Positions 51,264 through 61,291 of a stretch of 64,000 bases of DNA are shown piece by piece. The number at the start of each line of letters is the position of its first letter. Position 1 is the first letter of the stretch. The DNA is from Candidatus Symbiopectobacterium sp. 'North America'. GTDB taxonomy: Bacteria > Pseudomonadota > Gammaproteobacteria > Enterobacterales > Enterobacteriaceae. The notes under the pieces were generated by a model. The model ran no database searches, was not told the DNA's origin, and saw only the letters and a list, made by a program, of their open reading frames with translations. The translations under genes were made by a program, and so were the position numbers. Location: assembly GCF_015762685.1 (NCBI RefSeq), contig NZ_PEHF01000001.1:62001-126000 (forward strand), in the 5' to 3' direction.

Positions 51264-52364
51264 ATGTTTAAACCCCTCTCAGGCGCAATTGCGCTGGCCG
51301 TTCTGGTGGCCGCCCCCTGGCAGCACGCCATTGCCAGTTCAGATGTTAACGCGGTGGTTTCTGCCACGGCACCTGCTGCACCCAACACCTTTAAAACCAT
51401 TGGTGAGGCTATCGCCAGCGCGCCTGCCGATACCACACCGTTTGTTATTTACATCAAAAAGGGCACCTACCACGAGCGCCTGGTGATTACCCGCCCCAAC
51501 GTGCATTTTAAGGGCGAAGACCGTGACCACACCATTATTGCTGTGGATACTGCCGCCGGAGCCCTGAAGCCAGACGGTTCCAAATGGGGTACCTCCGGTA
51601 GCTATACGGTAAAGATCGATGCGCCTGATTTCAGTGCCCGTATGCTGACCATCCGCAATGATTTTGACTATCTGGGCAATGAAGCCAAGAAGAGTGATGA
51701 CCCGACCAAGATAAAAGACACTCAGGCCGTGGCACTGTTGGTGGCGGAGAAGAGCGATCGTGCCTACTTCCACGATGTCAGCCTGGTGAGTTATCAAGAC
51801 ACGCTGTATATCAAAGGGGGTCGCAGTTTCTTTGAGAAATGCCGTATCAGCGGCACCATGGACTTTATTTTCGGTAACGGCACGGAGCTGTTTGATGATT
51901 GCGATATCGTCGCCCGCACGCGCGTTAATCCCGGTGATGAATCCTATGGCTACCTGACCGCTCCCAGCACTGATATCAACCAGAAGTACGGTCTGGTGAT
52001 TACTAACAGCCGGGTGTTCAAGGAAGGCAGTAATATCCCCGCGAAAAGCTATGCGCTCGGTCACCCCTGGCATCCGACGACCACCTTCCCTGATGGCTGC
52101 TATGCCGACCCTAACGCTATCGGACAAAGGGTGTTTATCAACACCGAGATGGACGATGTGATCTACGGCTGGGACAAAATGTCCGGCAAAGATATCAAAG
52201 GCGAGAAAATCTGGTTCCAGCCGCAGGATTCGTGTTTCTTCGAATACCACTCAACCGGTGCGGGCGCAGAAAAAAATGACGGACGGCATCAGCTCACCGC
52301 AGAACAGGCCGCAGAATACAGTAAGGAAAAGTTTCTGGCGGGCTGGACACCCACCGCACCTTGA
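51264..52364 (+). CDS. pemA: Pectin methylesterase PemA with catalytic Arg replaced
   Basis: Secreted pectin methylesterase (carbohydrate esterase family 8) like Dickeya PemA. 366 residues from ATG 51264 (MFKPLSGAIALAVLVAAPW), which has AAGGA upstream; an ATG at 51255 is the alternative. The two catalytic Asp are present in SYQDTLYIKGG and SGTMDFIFGNG. The third key residue, the Arg of the motif LGRPW (Arg267 in Dickeya PemA), is His here (SYALGHPWHPTTTF, codon CAC at 52062-52064). Two further conserved Arg read Cys (PDGCYADPN and QDSCFFEY). The frame is open, but strong activity is unlikely. Confidence 0.93.
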   Translation: MFKPLSGAIALAVLVAAPWQHAIASSDVNAVVSATAPAAPNTFKTIGEAIASAPADTTPFVIYIKKGTYHERLVITRPNVHFKGEDRDHTIIAVDTAAGALKPDGSKWGTSGSYTVKIDAPDFSARMLTIRNDFDYLGNEAKKSDDPTKIKDTQAVALLVAEKSDRAYFHDVSLVSYQDTLYIKGGRSFFEKCRISGTMDFIFGNGTELFDDCDIVARTRVNPGDESYGYLTAPSTDINQKYGLVITNSRVFKEGSNIPAKSYALGHPWHPTTTFPDGCYADPNAIGQRVFINTEMDDVIYGWDKMSGKDIKGEKIWFQPQDSCFFEYHSTGAGAEKNDGRHQLTAEQAAEYSKEKFLAGWTPTAP

Positions 52365-52373
52365 CAGGACGTT

Positions 52374-52402
52374 CCACGATCCTCGCTCGGCGGGGATCGT
52401 GG
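52374..52402. terminator. Bidirectional terminator between pemA and glnB
   Basis: A 9-bp stem (CCACGATCC at 52374-52382 with GGATCGTGG at 52394-52402) in the 46-base gap between convergent genes. No long T-run on either side. Confidence 0.55.
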
Positions 52403-52410
52403 CTAAAGCA

Positions 52411-52770
<360 letters not shown>

Positions 52771-52852
52771 TTACTCTTCGACCGCAGTCGGGCATCAGTA
52801 ACAAACATTCAGTGAAACGGTAACGCCAGGTGCAACAACGTCAAACGCGTTG

Positions 52853-54208
52853 TCACTCTTTAAAATCGTTAGCATCCAATGCGTGACGTCCAAGCAATTT
52901 ATAGAATTCGGTGCGATTACGCCCCGCCATTCTGGCCGCCTGCGTCACGTTGCCTTTGGCAATTTGCAGCAACTTACGTAAATAGTTCAGCTCAAACTGG
53001 TGACGTGCCTCCACAAAGGTCGGCAACGCGGTATTCTCACCTTCCAACACCTGTTCTACCAGCGCATCGTTAATCACTGGCGCACTGGTCAACGCCACGC
53101 AGCGTTCAATCACATTCACCAGTTGACGCACATTACCGGGCCAACTCGCCGTCATCAAGCGTTTCATAGCATCACTGGAAAAACTGCGAACGAACGGCTT
53201 ATGGCGATTGGCCGCTTCACGCAGCAGATGATTTGCCAGCAGCGGAATATCCTCGGCCCGTTCATGCAGTGCGGGCAATTTCATGGTCACTACATTTAAA
53301 CGGTAGTAGAGATCTTCACGAAATTCGCCTTTTTCCATGGCTACCGGCAAATCGCGGTGCGTGGCGGAGAGAATGCGCACATTGATATCGATATCCCGAT
53401 TGCTGCCCAATGGGCGCACCTTGCGTTCCTGCAATACACGCAGCAGTTTGACCTGTAAAGACAGCGGCATATCGCCGATTTCGTCAAGGAACAGCGTACC
53501 CCCTTCCGCCGCCTGAAACAGCCCCTCGCGGCTGCTGACCGCACCGGTAAACGCGCCTTTGGCATGACCAAACAGTTCAGACTCCAACAACGGTTCTGGC
53601 AGTGCACCGCAGTTGATAGCGATAAAGGCGTTTTTTGCACGCGGACTGGCACTGTGGATTGCCCGCGCCAGCACCTCTTTCCCGGTTCCGCTCTGGCCAT
53701 TAATCAGCACGCTCACGTCAGATTGCGCCACCAGTTTAGCTTGTTCCAGCAGTTTAGCTTGTTCCAGCAGACGCAGTATCACCGGGCTGCGCGTCACGAT
53801 GGTTTCTCGCCAGTGAGATTCTCCGGCTGGGGCGCTGAGCGCCAGCGCATCATCGATCGCCTTATAGAGCGCATCGCGATCCACCGGTTTGGTCAAAAAG
53901 CCAAACACCCCTTGCTGCGTCGCGGCCACAGCGTCTGGAATCGATCCGTGGGCGGTAAGAATAATCACCGGCAGCCCTGGCTGCTGCTTCTGTATTTCAG
54001 AAAACAGCGCCAGGCCATCCATTTCATCCATGCGCAAATCGCTGATGACCAAATCAATGCTATCGCGTGCCAGCACGCGCAGCGCTTCCGCGCCGCTTTC
54101 AGCCGTCACGACATGAAACCCTTCGCTGGTCAAACGCATACCCAGCAGTTTTAGCAAACTGGGATCGTCATCGACCAGCAGCAAATCAGCCGTTTTTCGA
54201 ATTGTCAT
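52853..54208 (-). CDS. glrR: Response regulator GlrR with an 18-bp in-frame duplication
   Basis: Sigma-54 activator of the GlrKR (QseEF) two-component system; in E. coli it drives glmY and rpoE. 451 residues. Receiver domain with the phospho-Asp in [16 protein letters not shown]+ domain with Walker [12 protein letters not shown], the sigma-54 loop GAFTGA and [10 protein letters not shown]-terminal Fis-type helix-turn-helix ([20 protein letters not shown]). In the linker before the AAA+ domain the sequence LLEQAK is repeated ([17 protein letters not shown]), coded by an exact 18-bp tandem repeat (53733-53768). The frame is kept, so a working protein is possible. Confidence 0.95.
   Translation of the reverse strand: MTIRKTADLLLVDDDPSLLKLLGMRLTSEGFHVVTAESGAEALRVLARDSIDLVISDLRMDEMDGLALFSEIQKQQPGLPVIILTAHGSIPDAVAATQQGVFGFLTKPVDRDALYKAIDDALALSAPAGESHWRETIVTRSPVILRLLEQAKLLEQAKLVAQSDVSVLINGQSGTGKEVLARAIHSASPRAKNAFIAINCGALPEPLLESELFGHAKGAFTGAVSSREGLFQAAEGGTLFLDEIGDMPLSLQVKLLRVLQERKVRPLGSNRDIDINVRILSATHRDLPVAMEKGEFREDLYYRLNVVTMKLPALHERAEDIPLLANHLLREAANRHKPFVRSFSSDAMKRLMTASWPGNVRQLVNVIERCVALTSAPVINDALVEQVLEGENTALPTFVEARHQFELNYLRKLLQIAKGNVTQAARMAGRNRTEFYKLLGRHALDANDFKE
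53733..53768. repeat. 18-bp exact tandem duplication inside glrR
   Basis: AGTTTAGCTTGTTCCAGC occurs twice in a row (53733-53750, 53751-53768). It adds six residues (LLEQAK) to the helix linking the receiver and AAA+ domains; E. coli GlrR has one copy (LLEQAR). Confidence 0.95.
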
Positions 54209-54222
54209 GGGCGTCTAGGCTC

Positions 54223-54930
54223 CTATTTTGACGCCGCAGGCGCACCGTGGCGTTCCGCCGCGCCAGACTCATGCGAAGCCGCGGGCTCCGGAAGTTCACT
54301 GCTCATCGGCTTGCGGGTGGAAAGCTGACGCTCAATATCCGTCAGGTTTTCCAGCTTGCGCGTTGTCACATCCAGTTGATATTGCAAATTGTTCTGTTGA
54401 ACCCGCATCGCTTCGAGCTGTTTGTCGTTGGCCTCCTGCAAACGCTGAGTGCGTATGCGCTCATCCGTCAACGCCAGCCAGAACGTTTGCTTGTCCTGCC
54501 AGGTTTGCAGCAGCGGACGCAGCGCCGCGGGAAAGTCCGTTTGAAAACCATTCAGCCGATCGAGCGCCTGACGCCGTTCTGCCGGGGTGATTTTGACTTG
54601 ATCGAGTAAAATGCTCTGCTTGAATGCCTGATCCCAGGTCGTGCTCCCCAGCGTTTGCGCCGCCTCACGCGCCTGTTGCGGGGTTAATCGCTCAGCACAA
54701 TCCATCGCGCGCAACCAATAAAGGGCGTTATTCACCGCGTCACGATCGTCAATGTGCCACAGGCTATCGCACTGCGTCAGACGGTAATCGCTCACTTGTT
54801 CCCTCGGCGTGACATTTTCAACATCACGTATCGCAATACGGTGATGGGTGGTGTCAACGCAGCCCGCGAGCAGCGCCAGGAGCGCCAACACCGAACCGCG
54901 AACCCTGCCGTCAGAGCACCTTGCTTTCAT
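54223..54930 (-). CDS. qseG: Outer-membrane lipoprotein QseG
   Basis: Lipoprotein that interacts with GlrK/QseE and tunes the two-component system. 235 residues. Signal and lipobox: GSVLALLALLAGCVDTTHH. The body is helical and Gln-rich with coiled-coil features (RLQEANDKQLEAMRVQQNNLQYQLDVTTRKLENL). Located between glrK and glrR as in E. coli. Intact. Confidence 0.9.
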   Translation of the reverse strand: MKARCSDGRVRGSVLALLALLAGCVDTTHHRIAIRDVENVTPREQVSDYRLTQCDSLWHIDDRDAVNNALYWLRAMDCAERLTPQQAREAAQTLGSTTWDQAFKQSILLDQVKITPAERRQALDRLNGFQTDFPAALRPLLQTWQDKQTFWLALTDERIRTQRLQEANDKQLEAMRVQQNNLQYQLDVTTRKLENLTDIERQLSTRKPMSSELPEPAASHESGAAERHGAPAASK

Positions 54931-54933
54931 TTG

Positions 54934-56361
54934 TTATTCATTCTCAACGGTTAAGGGCAATTCAATACTAAAACAGACGTCAGCATAATCCACCGGAATC
55001 AGACTCAGTTCCCCCCGCATGCGACGAATACAATCGCGCGCAATGCTCAGCCCAAGACCGCTGCCTTTCACCGCGCCTTTGCGTTGGTGACTTCCCTGAT
55101 AAAAGGGTTCAAAAATCATGCCTTGTTCTGCTTCAGGGATCGGCGCGCTATCGTTGGCAACGTCAATCTGAACCCGGTGTCCGTGCTGGCGACTCCGAAT
55201 CCAAATGTTACCGGATTCCTTGCCATAGTGCACCGCATTGGAATAGAGATTATCGATAACGCGCATCAGTAATGTGGTCTCGGCCCAGCACTGTGTAATA
55301 TCAAGTCGCGTTTCGGTGTGGATCGCCTTGGTACGCGCAGGCAAACTGTGCGAAGACATCACGATATCCACCACCTCATCAATGTCGAAAGGCTCCATCT
55401 CCGTTGGGGTATCCGCCAGCTTGCGGTTGTAATCCAGCAACTGATCGATAAGTTCCAACAGGTGCCGACTGCTGTTATCCAGAATAGCCACCACGTCTTT
55501 TTGATCCGATGTCAATGGCCCGACAACTTCGTCGGCCAATAGCGAGGTGCCTTCGCGCAGTCTCGCCAGCGGGGTTTTCAGTTCATGGGAGATATGACGC
55601 AGAAATTCGTGCCGCTGCGATTCCAACCAGGAAAGTCGCTCACTCAGCCAGATAATACGTTGTGCCAGCGTGCGAATCTCTCTTGGCCCCTTAAAGGTGC
55701 TGGTATTACCGAGCGATCGCCCTTCTCCCAGGCGTTTTATCATGCGCTCCACGCCGTTAACCGGTCCGATAATCATACGGGTAAACAGCACCACTAACAG
55801 CAAACTGACCATAAACAGTACCAGCGACTGCCAACCGAAAAACTTGCCACGCTCGGCGATGCCCTGTTGCAATTGCTGCCCGCGAGAAAACACCACTTCA
55901 CGCGTCATTTGCAGCAGTTGCGCATTGGCCTGCGCAAACTGCGTCCGTTGTTCCTGCGCCGCGTTGGTCGGCGTGCTATTGGTACAATCAAGAGTCGCCA
56001 GCGCGGCAAGGTGTTGGCTTAGCTGTTGGTAAGTACGCGGGTCAGGCAGGACATTTCTGTGCGCTTCCAGCATCTGCGCATATTGCTTGTGTTGGCTTTG
56101 GTAGAGGGTGGCCAGCGTGCTGTCATCCAGCACGCAGTATTGACGATAGCTACGCTCCATCGCCAATGCAGTGCCACTCATGGCTTCACTGCGGCGCGCG
56201 TCCACCAGAATGGATTTGTTAATGTCCGCCGCTTGTTCGCTCAGGGTATCCAGGCTGTCATACGCCTGATAGGCCAGCACCAGCAGCGGCAGGAGCACCA
56301 GCAGGAACGCCATAATCACTAATTGGCGCAGAGAGTGCGGAAACAGACGCCAGCGTTTCAA
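54934..56361 (-). CDS. glrK: Sensor kinase GlrK (QseE)
   Basis: Membrane histidine kinase partnering GlrR. 475 residues. Two membrane helices (LRQLVIMAFLLVLLPLLVLAYQAY and FFGWQSLVLFMVSLLLVVLFTRM) bracket a periplasmic domain; a HAMP segment follows. The phospho-His box is LRHISHELKTPLARLREG. ATP-binding motifs: VIDNLYSNAVHYG and GSGLGLSIARDCIRRM. Intact. Confidence 0.95.
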   Translation of the reverse strand: MKRWRLFPHSLRQLVIMAFLLVLLPLLVLAYQAYDSLDTLSEQAADINKSILVDARRSEAMSGTALAMERSYRQYCVLDDSTLATLYQSQHKQYAQMLEAHRNVLPDPRTYQQLSQHLAALATLDCTNSTPTNAAQEQRTQFAQANAQLLQMTREVVFSRGQQLQQGIAERGKFFGWQSLVLFMVSLLLVVLFTRMIIGPVNGVERMIKRLGEGRSLGNTSTFKGPREIRTLAQRIIWLSERLSWLESQRHEFLRHISHELKTPLARLREGTSLLADEVVGPLTSDQKDVVAILDNSSRHLLELIDQLLDYNRKLADTPTEMEPFDIDEVVDIVMSSHSLPARTKAIHTETRLDITQCWAETTLLMRVIDNLYSNAVHYGKESGNIWIRSRQHGHRVQIDVANDSAPIPEAEQGMIFEPFYQGSHQRKGAVKGSGLGLSIARDCIRRMRGELSLIPVDYADVCFSIELPLTVENE

Positions 56362-56489
56362 GGAAATTATCTCGTTATTTATTCATCCGTCATGATGCTA
56401 ACGAAGTGGCACAAAAGCGCAATGTTTTTCCCTTGGGCAAGCAGGGTAATGAAATCAATCAAGAGGTGAAGAGCAGAGAGTCAGTCGCT

Positions 56490-56691
56490 GCCCGGTTGCA
56501 TCGCTGCTAACTGGGCAACTGAATAGGCGGTGCCTCACTCAACGTGTCGCCCGATGTTTGATAAAGCTGCATGGCAGACTGTTATCGGTGTAGTGGACGA
56601 TAGGCACCCTTTCTTGTGGCGTCATTCGGAGTGTTATGAGCGCAAAGCGACATCATCAACAGCGCAATCATAACGAGGTGAATTAGCAACG
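56490..56691 (-). ncRNA. glmY: GlmY small RNA
   Basis: A minus-strand RNA between glrK and purL, the position of glmY in E. coli. The sequence carries blocks shared by GlmY/GlmZ: a 5' part with GCTAATTCACCTCGTTATG, then CTCATAACACTCCGAATGAC, GGTGCCTATCGTCCACT, and ACGTTGAGTGAGGCACC. A sigma-70 type promoter fits: TTGCAA (56720-56725) and GATAAT (56698-56703) with a 16-base spacer, giving a start near 56691. A GCCCAGTT/AACCGGGC hairpin (56490-56516) may mark the 3' end, but has no T-run, so the end is uncertain. GlmY protects GlmZ from RapZ-directed cleavage and raises glmS. Confidence 0.78.
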
Positions 56692-56961
56692 CGGGACATT
56701 ATCCACTATTCATGCTAGTTTGCAATATCGATTTTAACTAACTGATAAAAATAACTTAAATTTACATCAGTCAGGTAAAGGAGGGGGACATGCCTTTAGT
56801 AACGTCATTCTACGCCGCCGATCGCCAAAATCTGTCGTCAAAAAAAGACTATTTATATCAATCAGCGTATCTATTCAATGAAATCAATCAATTAAATGTC
56901 TCCAAACAGAGACATCAATAAAGCCAATTGTCGCTGTATCGCGACACACCTACCTAATACT
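56692..56961. other. Spacer between glmY promoter and repeat copy B
   Basis: AT-rich noncoding sequence. The glmY promoter lies at its left end. No sigma-54 (-24/-12) promoter with correct spacing was found on the minus strand, although GlrR activates such a promoter at glmY in E. coli. No gene seen. Confidence 0.5.
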
Positions 56962-57043
56962 GTCATTCCCGCGAAGGCGGGAATCTCTTGCAGAAGAGAC
57001 GCGTTTCTCCTTACAGAAATCCCCGGCTTTCTCCGAGGATGAC
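56962..57043. repeat. 82-bp palindromic repeat, copy B
   Basis: Inverted relative to copy A at 7595-7675. It opens GTCATTCCCGCGAAGGCGGG and closes CCGAGGATGAC. Read on the minus strand it aligns with copy A over its whole length, with most differences in the central 30 bases. Confidence 0.75.
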
Positions 57044-57074
57044 CAGCAGGTAACGTGGCGTTGTCATCAGATGA

Positions 57075-57097
57075 AAAAGGGGCTATTCGCCCCTTTT
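57075..57097 (-). terminator. purL terminator
   Basis: A 9-bp stem (AAAAGGGGC at 57075-57083 with GCCCCTTTT at 57089-57097) 22 bases past the purL stop; the A/T arm gives the U-tract on the minus strand. Confidence 0.75.
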
Positions 57098-57119
57098 ATA
57101 GTCAATGTCCAGCTAACCC

Positions 57120-60100
57120 TTAGCCAAGCTGACGACGCGCGTTGCGGAACATGCGCATCCACGGACTGTCTTCACCCCAGGTTTCCGGATGCCAGGAATT
57201 GCTCACGGTACGGAAAACGCGTTCCGGGTGCGGCATCATCACTGTAGCGCGACCACTGGCGCTGGTGACTGCCGTGATACCGTTCGGAGAACCGTTCGGG
57301 TTCGCCGGATAGTTCTCGGTTACCTGCCCAAAGTTGTTCACGAAGCGCAGTGCGACCAGATGCTCATGCTCCAACGCCGCCAAGTGGGCAGCATCGCGCA
57401 CTTCAACGTGCCCTTCACCGTGAGAAACAGCGATTGGCATGCGCGATCCCACCATGTCATTCATAAACAATGACGGACTTTTGGTGACTTCAACCAGGCT
57501 GAAGCGCGCTTCAAAGCGGTCAGACAGGTTGCGCACAAAGCGCGGCCAGTGGTCTGCGCCCGGGATCAGTTCGCGCAGATTGGACATCATCTGGCAACCG
57601 TTGCACACGCCGAGTGCCAGCGTTTGCGGACGTTGAAAGAAAGCTGCAAACTCATCGCGCACCCGCGGGTTAAACAGAATGGATTTTGCCCAGCCCTCAC
57701 CCGCACCCAATACATCGCCGTAAGAGAAGCCACCGCAAGCGACCAACGCCTGGATGTCTTGCAGGTTGCGACGGCCTGTCAGCAAATCACTCATGTGCAC
57801 ATCAATGGCGTCAAAACCGGCGCGATGGAACACGGCCGCCATTTCAACGTGAGAGTTTACGCCCTGCTCACGCAACACCGCCACTTTAGGACGAACCCCT
57901 TTGGCGATAAAGGGGGCAGCAATATCCTGCGCAGAATCGAACGTCAGTGAGACATTCAGGCCCGGATCGGTCTCATCCTGTTTAGCAGCATGTTCCTGAT
58001 CGGCACAGTGCGGGTTGTCACGCAGGCGCTGCATCTGCCAGGTGGTTTCCGCCCACCAGGTGCGCAGCGTGGTGCGGCTCTCCTGATACAACACATCGTT
58101 GCCATGCGTAATCACAAAGCGGTTGCCCTGAGCGGCATGGCCTAAACAGTGAACAATATCAGCCAAACCTTGATCGGCCAGTACCTGTTCAACGTGCGCC
58201 AGGCGATCGGCGGACACTTGAATCACCGCACCCAGTTCTTCGGTAAACAGCGAGGCCAGTGGATCGTTACCCAATGCCGCGATATCAACCTCGATACCAC
58301 AGTGACCGGTAAACGCCATTTCTGCCAGCGTCACTACCAGACCACCGTCAGAACGGTCGTGATAGGCCAGCAACGCATCATCCTCCACTAGCGTTTGGAT
58401 AGCGTTAAAGAAACCAGCCAACTGTTGCGGATTACGCACATCCGCAGTATGGCAGCCCAACTGACGATAGACCTGTGCCAGCGCTGTCGCACCCAGAGTA
58501 TGGTGTCCGGCACCCAAGTCGATAAGCAGCAGCACGTTATCACGATCGGCTCGCAGCTGCGGCGTGACAGTTTTACGCACATCTTCCACGCGGGCAAATG
58601 CCGTGATCACCAGTGAAAGTGGAGAGGTGACGCTGCGCTCTTGATCGCCGTCTTGCCAGCGGGTTTTCATCGACATGGAGTCTTTACCCACCGGAATGGT
58701 CAACCCCAATGCCGGGCAGAGTTCTTCGCCGATGGCTTTTACCGCTTCGTAAAGTCCGGCGTCTTCACCGGGGTGTCCTGCTGCCGACATCCAATTTGCG
58801 GAGAGCTTCACGCGCGTTAACGCGCCAATCTGGGTCGCGGCAATGTTGGTTAATGCTTCCCCCACCGCCAGACGCGCGGAGGCACCAAAGTTACGCAACG
58901 CCACAGGTGCACGTTCGCCAATCGACATCGCTTCACCGTGGTAGCTGTCGAGGCTTGCAGCAGTGACGGCACAGTTTGCCACCGGGATCTGCCACGGGCC
59001 GACCATCTGATCGCGTGCCACCATACCGGTCACGGAACGGTCACCAATGGTGATCAGGAAAGTTTTCTCTGCCACCACCGGCAGGTGCATCACACGCTCT
59101 ACCGCTTCGGCCAGGAAGATACCTTCGCGGTTCAGCAAGGAGTCCTCGCTAGCCAAGCGTTTAACATCACGCAGCATTTTCGGCGTTTTGCCCAGCAGCA
59201 CGTCGAGCGGCAGATCGATCGGCTGATTATTGAAGTGGCGATCGTTCAGAGTTAAATGCTGCTCTTCCGTCGCTTCACCAATTACAGCGTAAGGGGCGCG
59301 CTCGCGGCGGCACAGCTCATCAAACAGCGCCAGTTTTTCCGGCGCAACCGCCAGTACATAGCGCTCTTGCGATTCGTTACACCACACTTCCAGCGGGCTC
59401 ATGCCTGGCTCATCGTTGAGAATGTCGCGCAGCTCAAAGCGCCCGCCGCGCCCGCCATCACTCACCAGCTCCGGCATGGCGTTGGACAGACCGCCCGCCC
59501 CCACGTCGTGGATAAACAGGATCGGGTTCTCTTCACCCAGTTGCCAGCAGCGGTCGATCACTTCCTGACAACGGCGTTCCATTTCCGGGTTATCGCGCTG
59601 TACGGAGGCGAAATCCAGATCGGCGTTCGATTGGCCGGAGGCCATGGAGGAGGCTGCGCCGCCGCCCAGACCGATATTCATGGAGGGGCCACCCAGCACA
59701 ATCAGCTTGGCGCCTACCGTGATCTCGCCTTTTTTAACGTGATCGTCACGGATGTTACCAATACCGCCCGCCAGCATCACCGGCTTGTGATAACCGCGCA
59801 GTTCGCTGCCGTTATGGCTGTCAACCTGCTCTTCATAGGTACGGAAGTAACCGGTCAGCGCAGGGCGACCAAACTCGTTATTAAAGGCCGCGCCGCCCAG
59901 CGGGCCATCAATCATAATGTCCAATGCGCTGACGATACGATCCGGCTTACCGAAATCTTCTTCCCACGGCTGTTCAAAGTTAGGAATACGCAGGTTAGAG
60001 ACCGAGAACCCGACCAGACCCGCTTTGGGTTTGGCACCGCGCCCCGTCGCCCCTTCATCGCGAATTTCGCCACCGGAACCGGTCGCCGCACCCGGCCAGG

Positions 60101-60998
60101 GAGAAATGGCCGTCGGGTGGTTATGGGTTTCCACTTTCATCAGAATGTGTGTCGGTTCCTGATGGTAGGCATAGTGCCCTTGCGGATCGGCAAAGAAACG
60201 CCCTGCTTCGGAGCCTTCCATCACCGCCGCGTTATCTTTATAAGCTGACAACACGTGTTCTGGCGTGTGCTCGAAGGTGTTCTTGATCATTTTGAACAGC
60301 GACTTGGGCTGTGCTTCACCGTCAATCACCCAATCGGCGTTAAAAATTTTGTGGCGGCAGTGCTCAGAGTTGGCCTGAGCAAACATATAGAGTTCAATGT
60401 CGGTCGGATTGCGGCCCAAACGGGTAAAAGCATCCAACAGGTAGTCGATTTCATCTTCTGCCAGCGCCAGTCCCAGACGCACGTTGGCCTGTTCCAACGC
60501 CTTACGCCCTTCCAGCAGAGCGTCTACCCGGGCAGGCTGATGCTGGGCAAACAGCTGTTCCGCCTGCGCCATCTCGGTGAATACCGTTTCCATCATGCGG
60601 TCATGCAGCAGCGCGCCCAGTTGCTGCCACTGTTCTTCGCTCAGCGTCGGTGAATGAATATAGAAGGCTAATCCGCGCTCCAGACGAATCACCTTTTCCA
60701 GGCCGCAGTTGCGCGCAATATCGGTAGCTTTGGAAGACCAGGGAGAAATGGTGCCGGGACGCGGTGTGACCAACAGTAAGCGCCCACTTGGCTCATGCTC
60801 CGCGAGAGAGGGGCCATATTTTAACAGTCGAGTCAGTTTGACCTGCTCATCGCTGTTCAGTGGTGCACGCAAGGCGGCGAAGTGAACGTACTCCGCATAG
60901 ATGTCACTAATTGGCAAAAAGTGCTCTTTGCAACGCGTCAGCAACTTATTTACACGGAAGGCCGATAGGGCAGGTGAACCACGCAGTATTTCCATCAT
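57120..60998 (-). CDS. purL: Phosphoribosylformylglycinamidine synthase
   Basis: Large-type FGAM synthetase of purine synthesis (glutamine-dependent amidation of FGAR). 1292 residues (E. coli 1295). N-terminal linker, two AIR-synthase-like domains ([52 protein letters not shown]), and a C-terminal glutaminase with [14 protein letters not shown] (Cys) and [16 protein letters not shown]. The start is [14 protein letters not shown]; either Met is possible. It is the longest gene in the window and has no lesion, a useful control for sequence quality. Confidence 0.99.
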   Translation of the reverse strand: MMEILRGSPALSAFRVNKLLTRCKEHFLPISDIYAEYVHFAALRAPLNSDEQVKLTRLLKYGPSLAEHEPSGRLLLVTPRPGTISPWSSKATDIARNCGLEKVIRLERGLAFYIHSPTLSEEQWQQLGALLHDRMMETVFTEMAQAEQLFAQHQPARVDALLEGRKALEQANVRLGLALAEDEIDYLLDAFTRLGRNPTDIELYMFAQANSEHCRHKIFNADWVIDGEAQPKSLFKMIKNTFEHTPEHVLSAYKDNAAVMEGSEAGRFFADPQGHYAYHQEPTHILMKVETHNHPTAISPWPGAATGSGGEIRDEGATGRGAKPKAGLVGFSVSNLRIPNFEQPWEEDFGKPDRIVSALDIMIDGPLGGAAFNNEFGRPALTGYFRTYEEQVDSHNGSELRGYHKPVMLAGGIGNIRDDHVKKGEITVGAKLIVLGGPSMNIGLGGGAASSMASGQSNADLDFASVQRDNPEMERRCQEVIDRCWQLGEENPILFIHDVGAGGLSNAMPELVSDGGRGGRFELRDILNDEPGMSPLEVWCNESQERYVLAVAPEKLALFDELCRRERAPYAVIGEATEEQHLTLNDRHFNNQPIDLPLDVLLGKTPKMLRDVKRLASEDSLLNREGIFLAEAVERVMHLPVVAEKTFLITIGDRSVTGMVARDQMVGPWQIPVANCAVTAASLDSYHGEAMSIGERAPVALRNFGASARLAVGEALTNIAATQIGALTRVKLSANWMSAAGHPGEDAGLYEAVKAIGEELCPALGLTIPVGKDSMSMKTRWQDGDQERSVTSPLSLVITAFARVEDVRKTVTPQLRADRDNVLLLIDLGAGHHTLGATALAQVYRQLGCHTADVRNPQQLAGFFNAIQTLVEDDALLAYHDRSDGGLVVTLAEMAFTGHCGIEVDIAALGNDPLASLFTEELGAVIQVSADRLAHVEQVLADQGLADIVHCLGHAAQGNRFVITHGNDVLYQESRTTLRTWWAETTWQMQRLRDNPHCADQEHAAKQDETDPGLNVSLTFDSAQDIAAPFIAKGVRPKVAVLREQGVNSHVEMAAVFHRAGFDAIDVHMSDLLTGRRNLQDIQALVACGGFSYGDVLGAGEGWAKSILFNPRVRDEFAAFFQRPQTLALGVCNGCQMMSNLRELIPGADHWPRFVRNLSDRFEARFSLVEVTKSPSLFMNDMVGSRMPIAVSHGEGHVEVRDAAHLAALEHEHLVALRFVNNFGQVTENYPANPNGSPNGITAVTSASGRATVMMPHPERVFRTVSNSWHPETWGEDSPWMRMFRNARRQLG

Positions 60999-61109
60999 CT
61001 AAAAAATCTCTCGTCTTCGATGTACTGAGTTTCAGTACGTCAGTGGGCGCTACTTTGTCGCGCAGCCAAGGGGGGAAACGCGCGTCATTATAGAGAATTG
61101 TGACGCCCG

Positions 61110-61125
61110 AAGAAACCGTTTGCGC
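61110..61125. promoter_or_regulatory. PurR-like box upstream of purL
   Basis: On the minus strand 61110-61125 read GCGCAAACGGTTTCTT, matching the PurR pattern ANGCAANCGNTTNCNT at all fixed bases but the first. It lies about 112 bases before the purL start. PurR repression of purL is known in E. coli. Confidence 0.7.
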
Positions 61126-61291
61126 AGAGTTTGTTGCACATCTTATTTTTGTCATGGTCAAACTTTAACCTGATGGATAACTGTTGCACACTGGCGGTTT
61201 GTTAAGCAAAATGCCCCCACTCTGGGAGAGTGTAGACAAAAAAACTGCCGTTACAGACAGAAAGGCCACACGGCCACCGAGAGATAACTAT

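Noticed and set aside
51339..52250. 303-codon open frame on the minus strand opposite pemA
   Set aside because: Antisense shadow of pemA with no family resemblance.
56405..56420. Sigma-54-like TGGCAC on the plus strand just upstream of glrK
   Set aside because: Spacing between the GG and GC elements is one base short and it points away from glmY and glrK.
59256..60248. 330-codon open frame on the plus strand opposite purL
   Set aside because: Fully antisense to a conserved essential gene; no recognisable domain. A shadow frame from codon bias.
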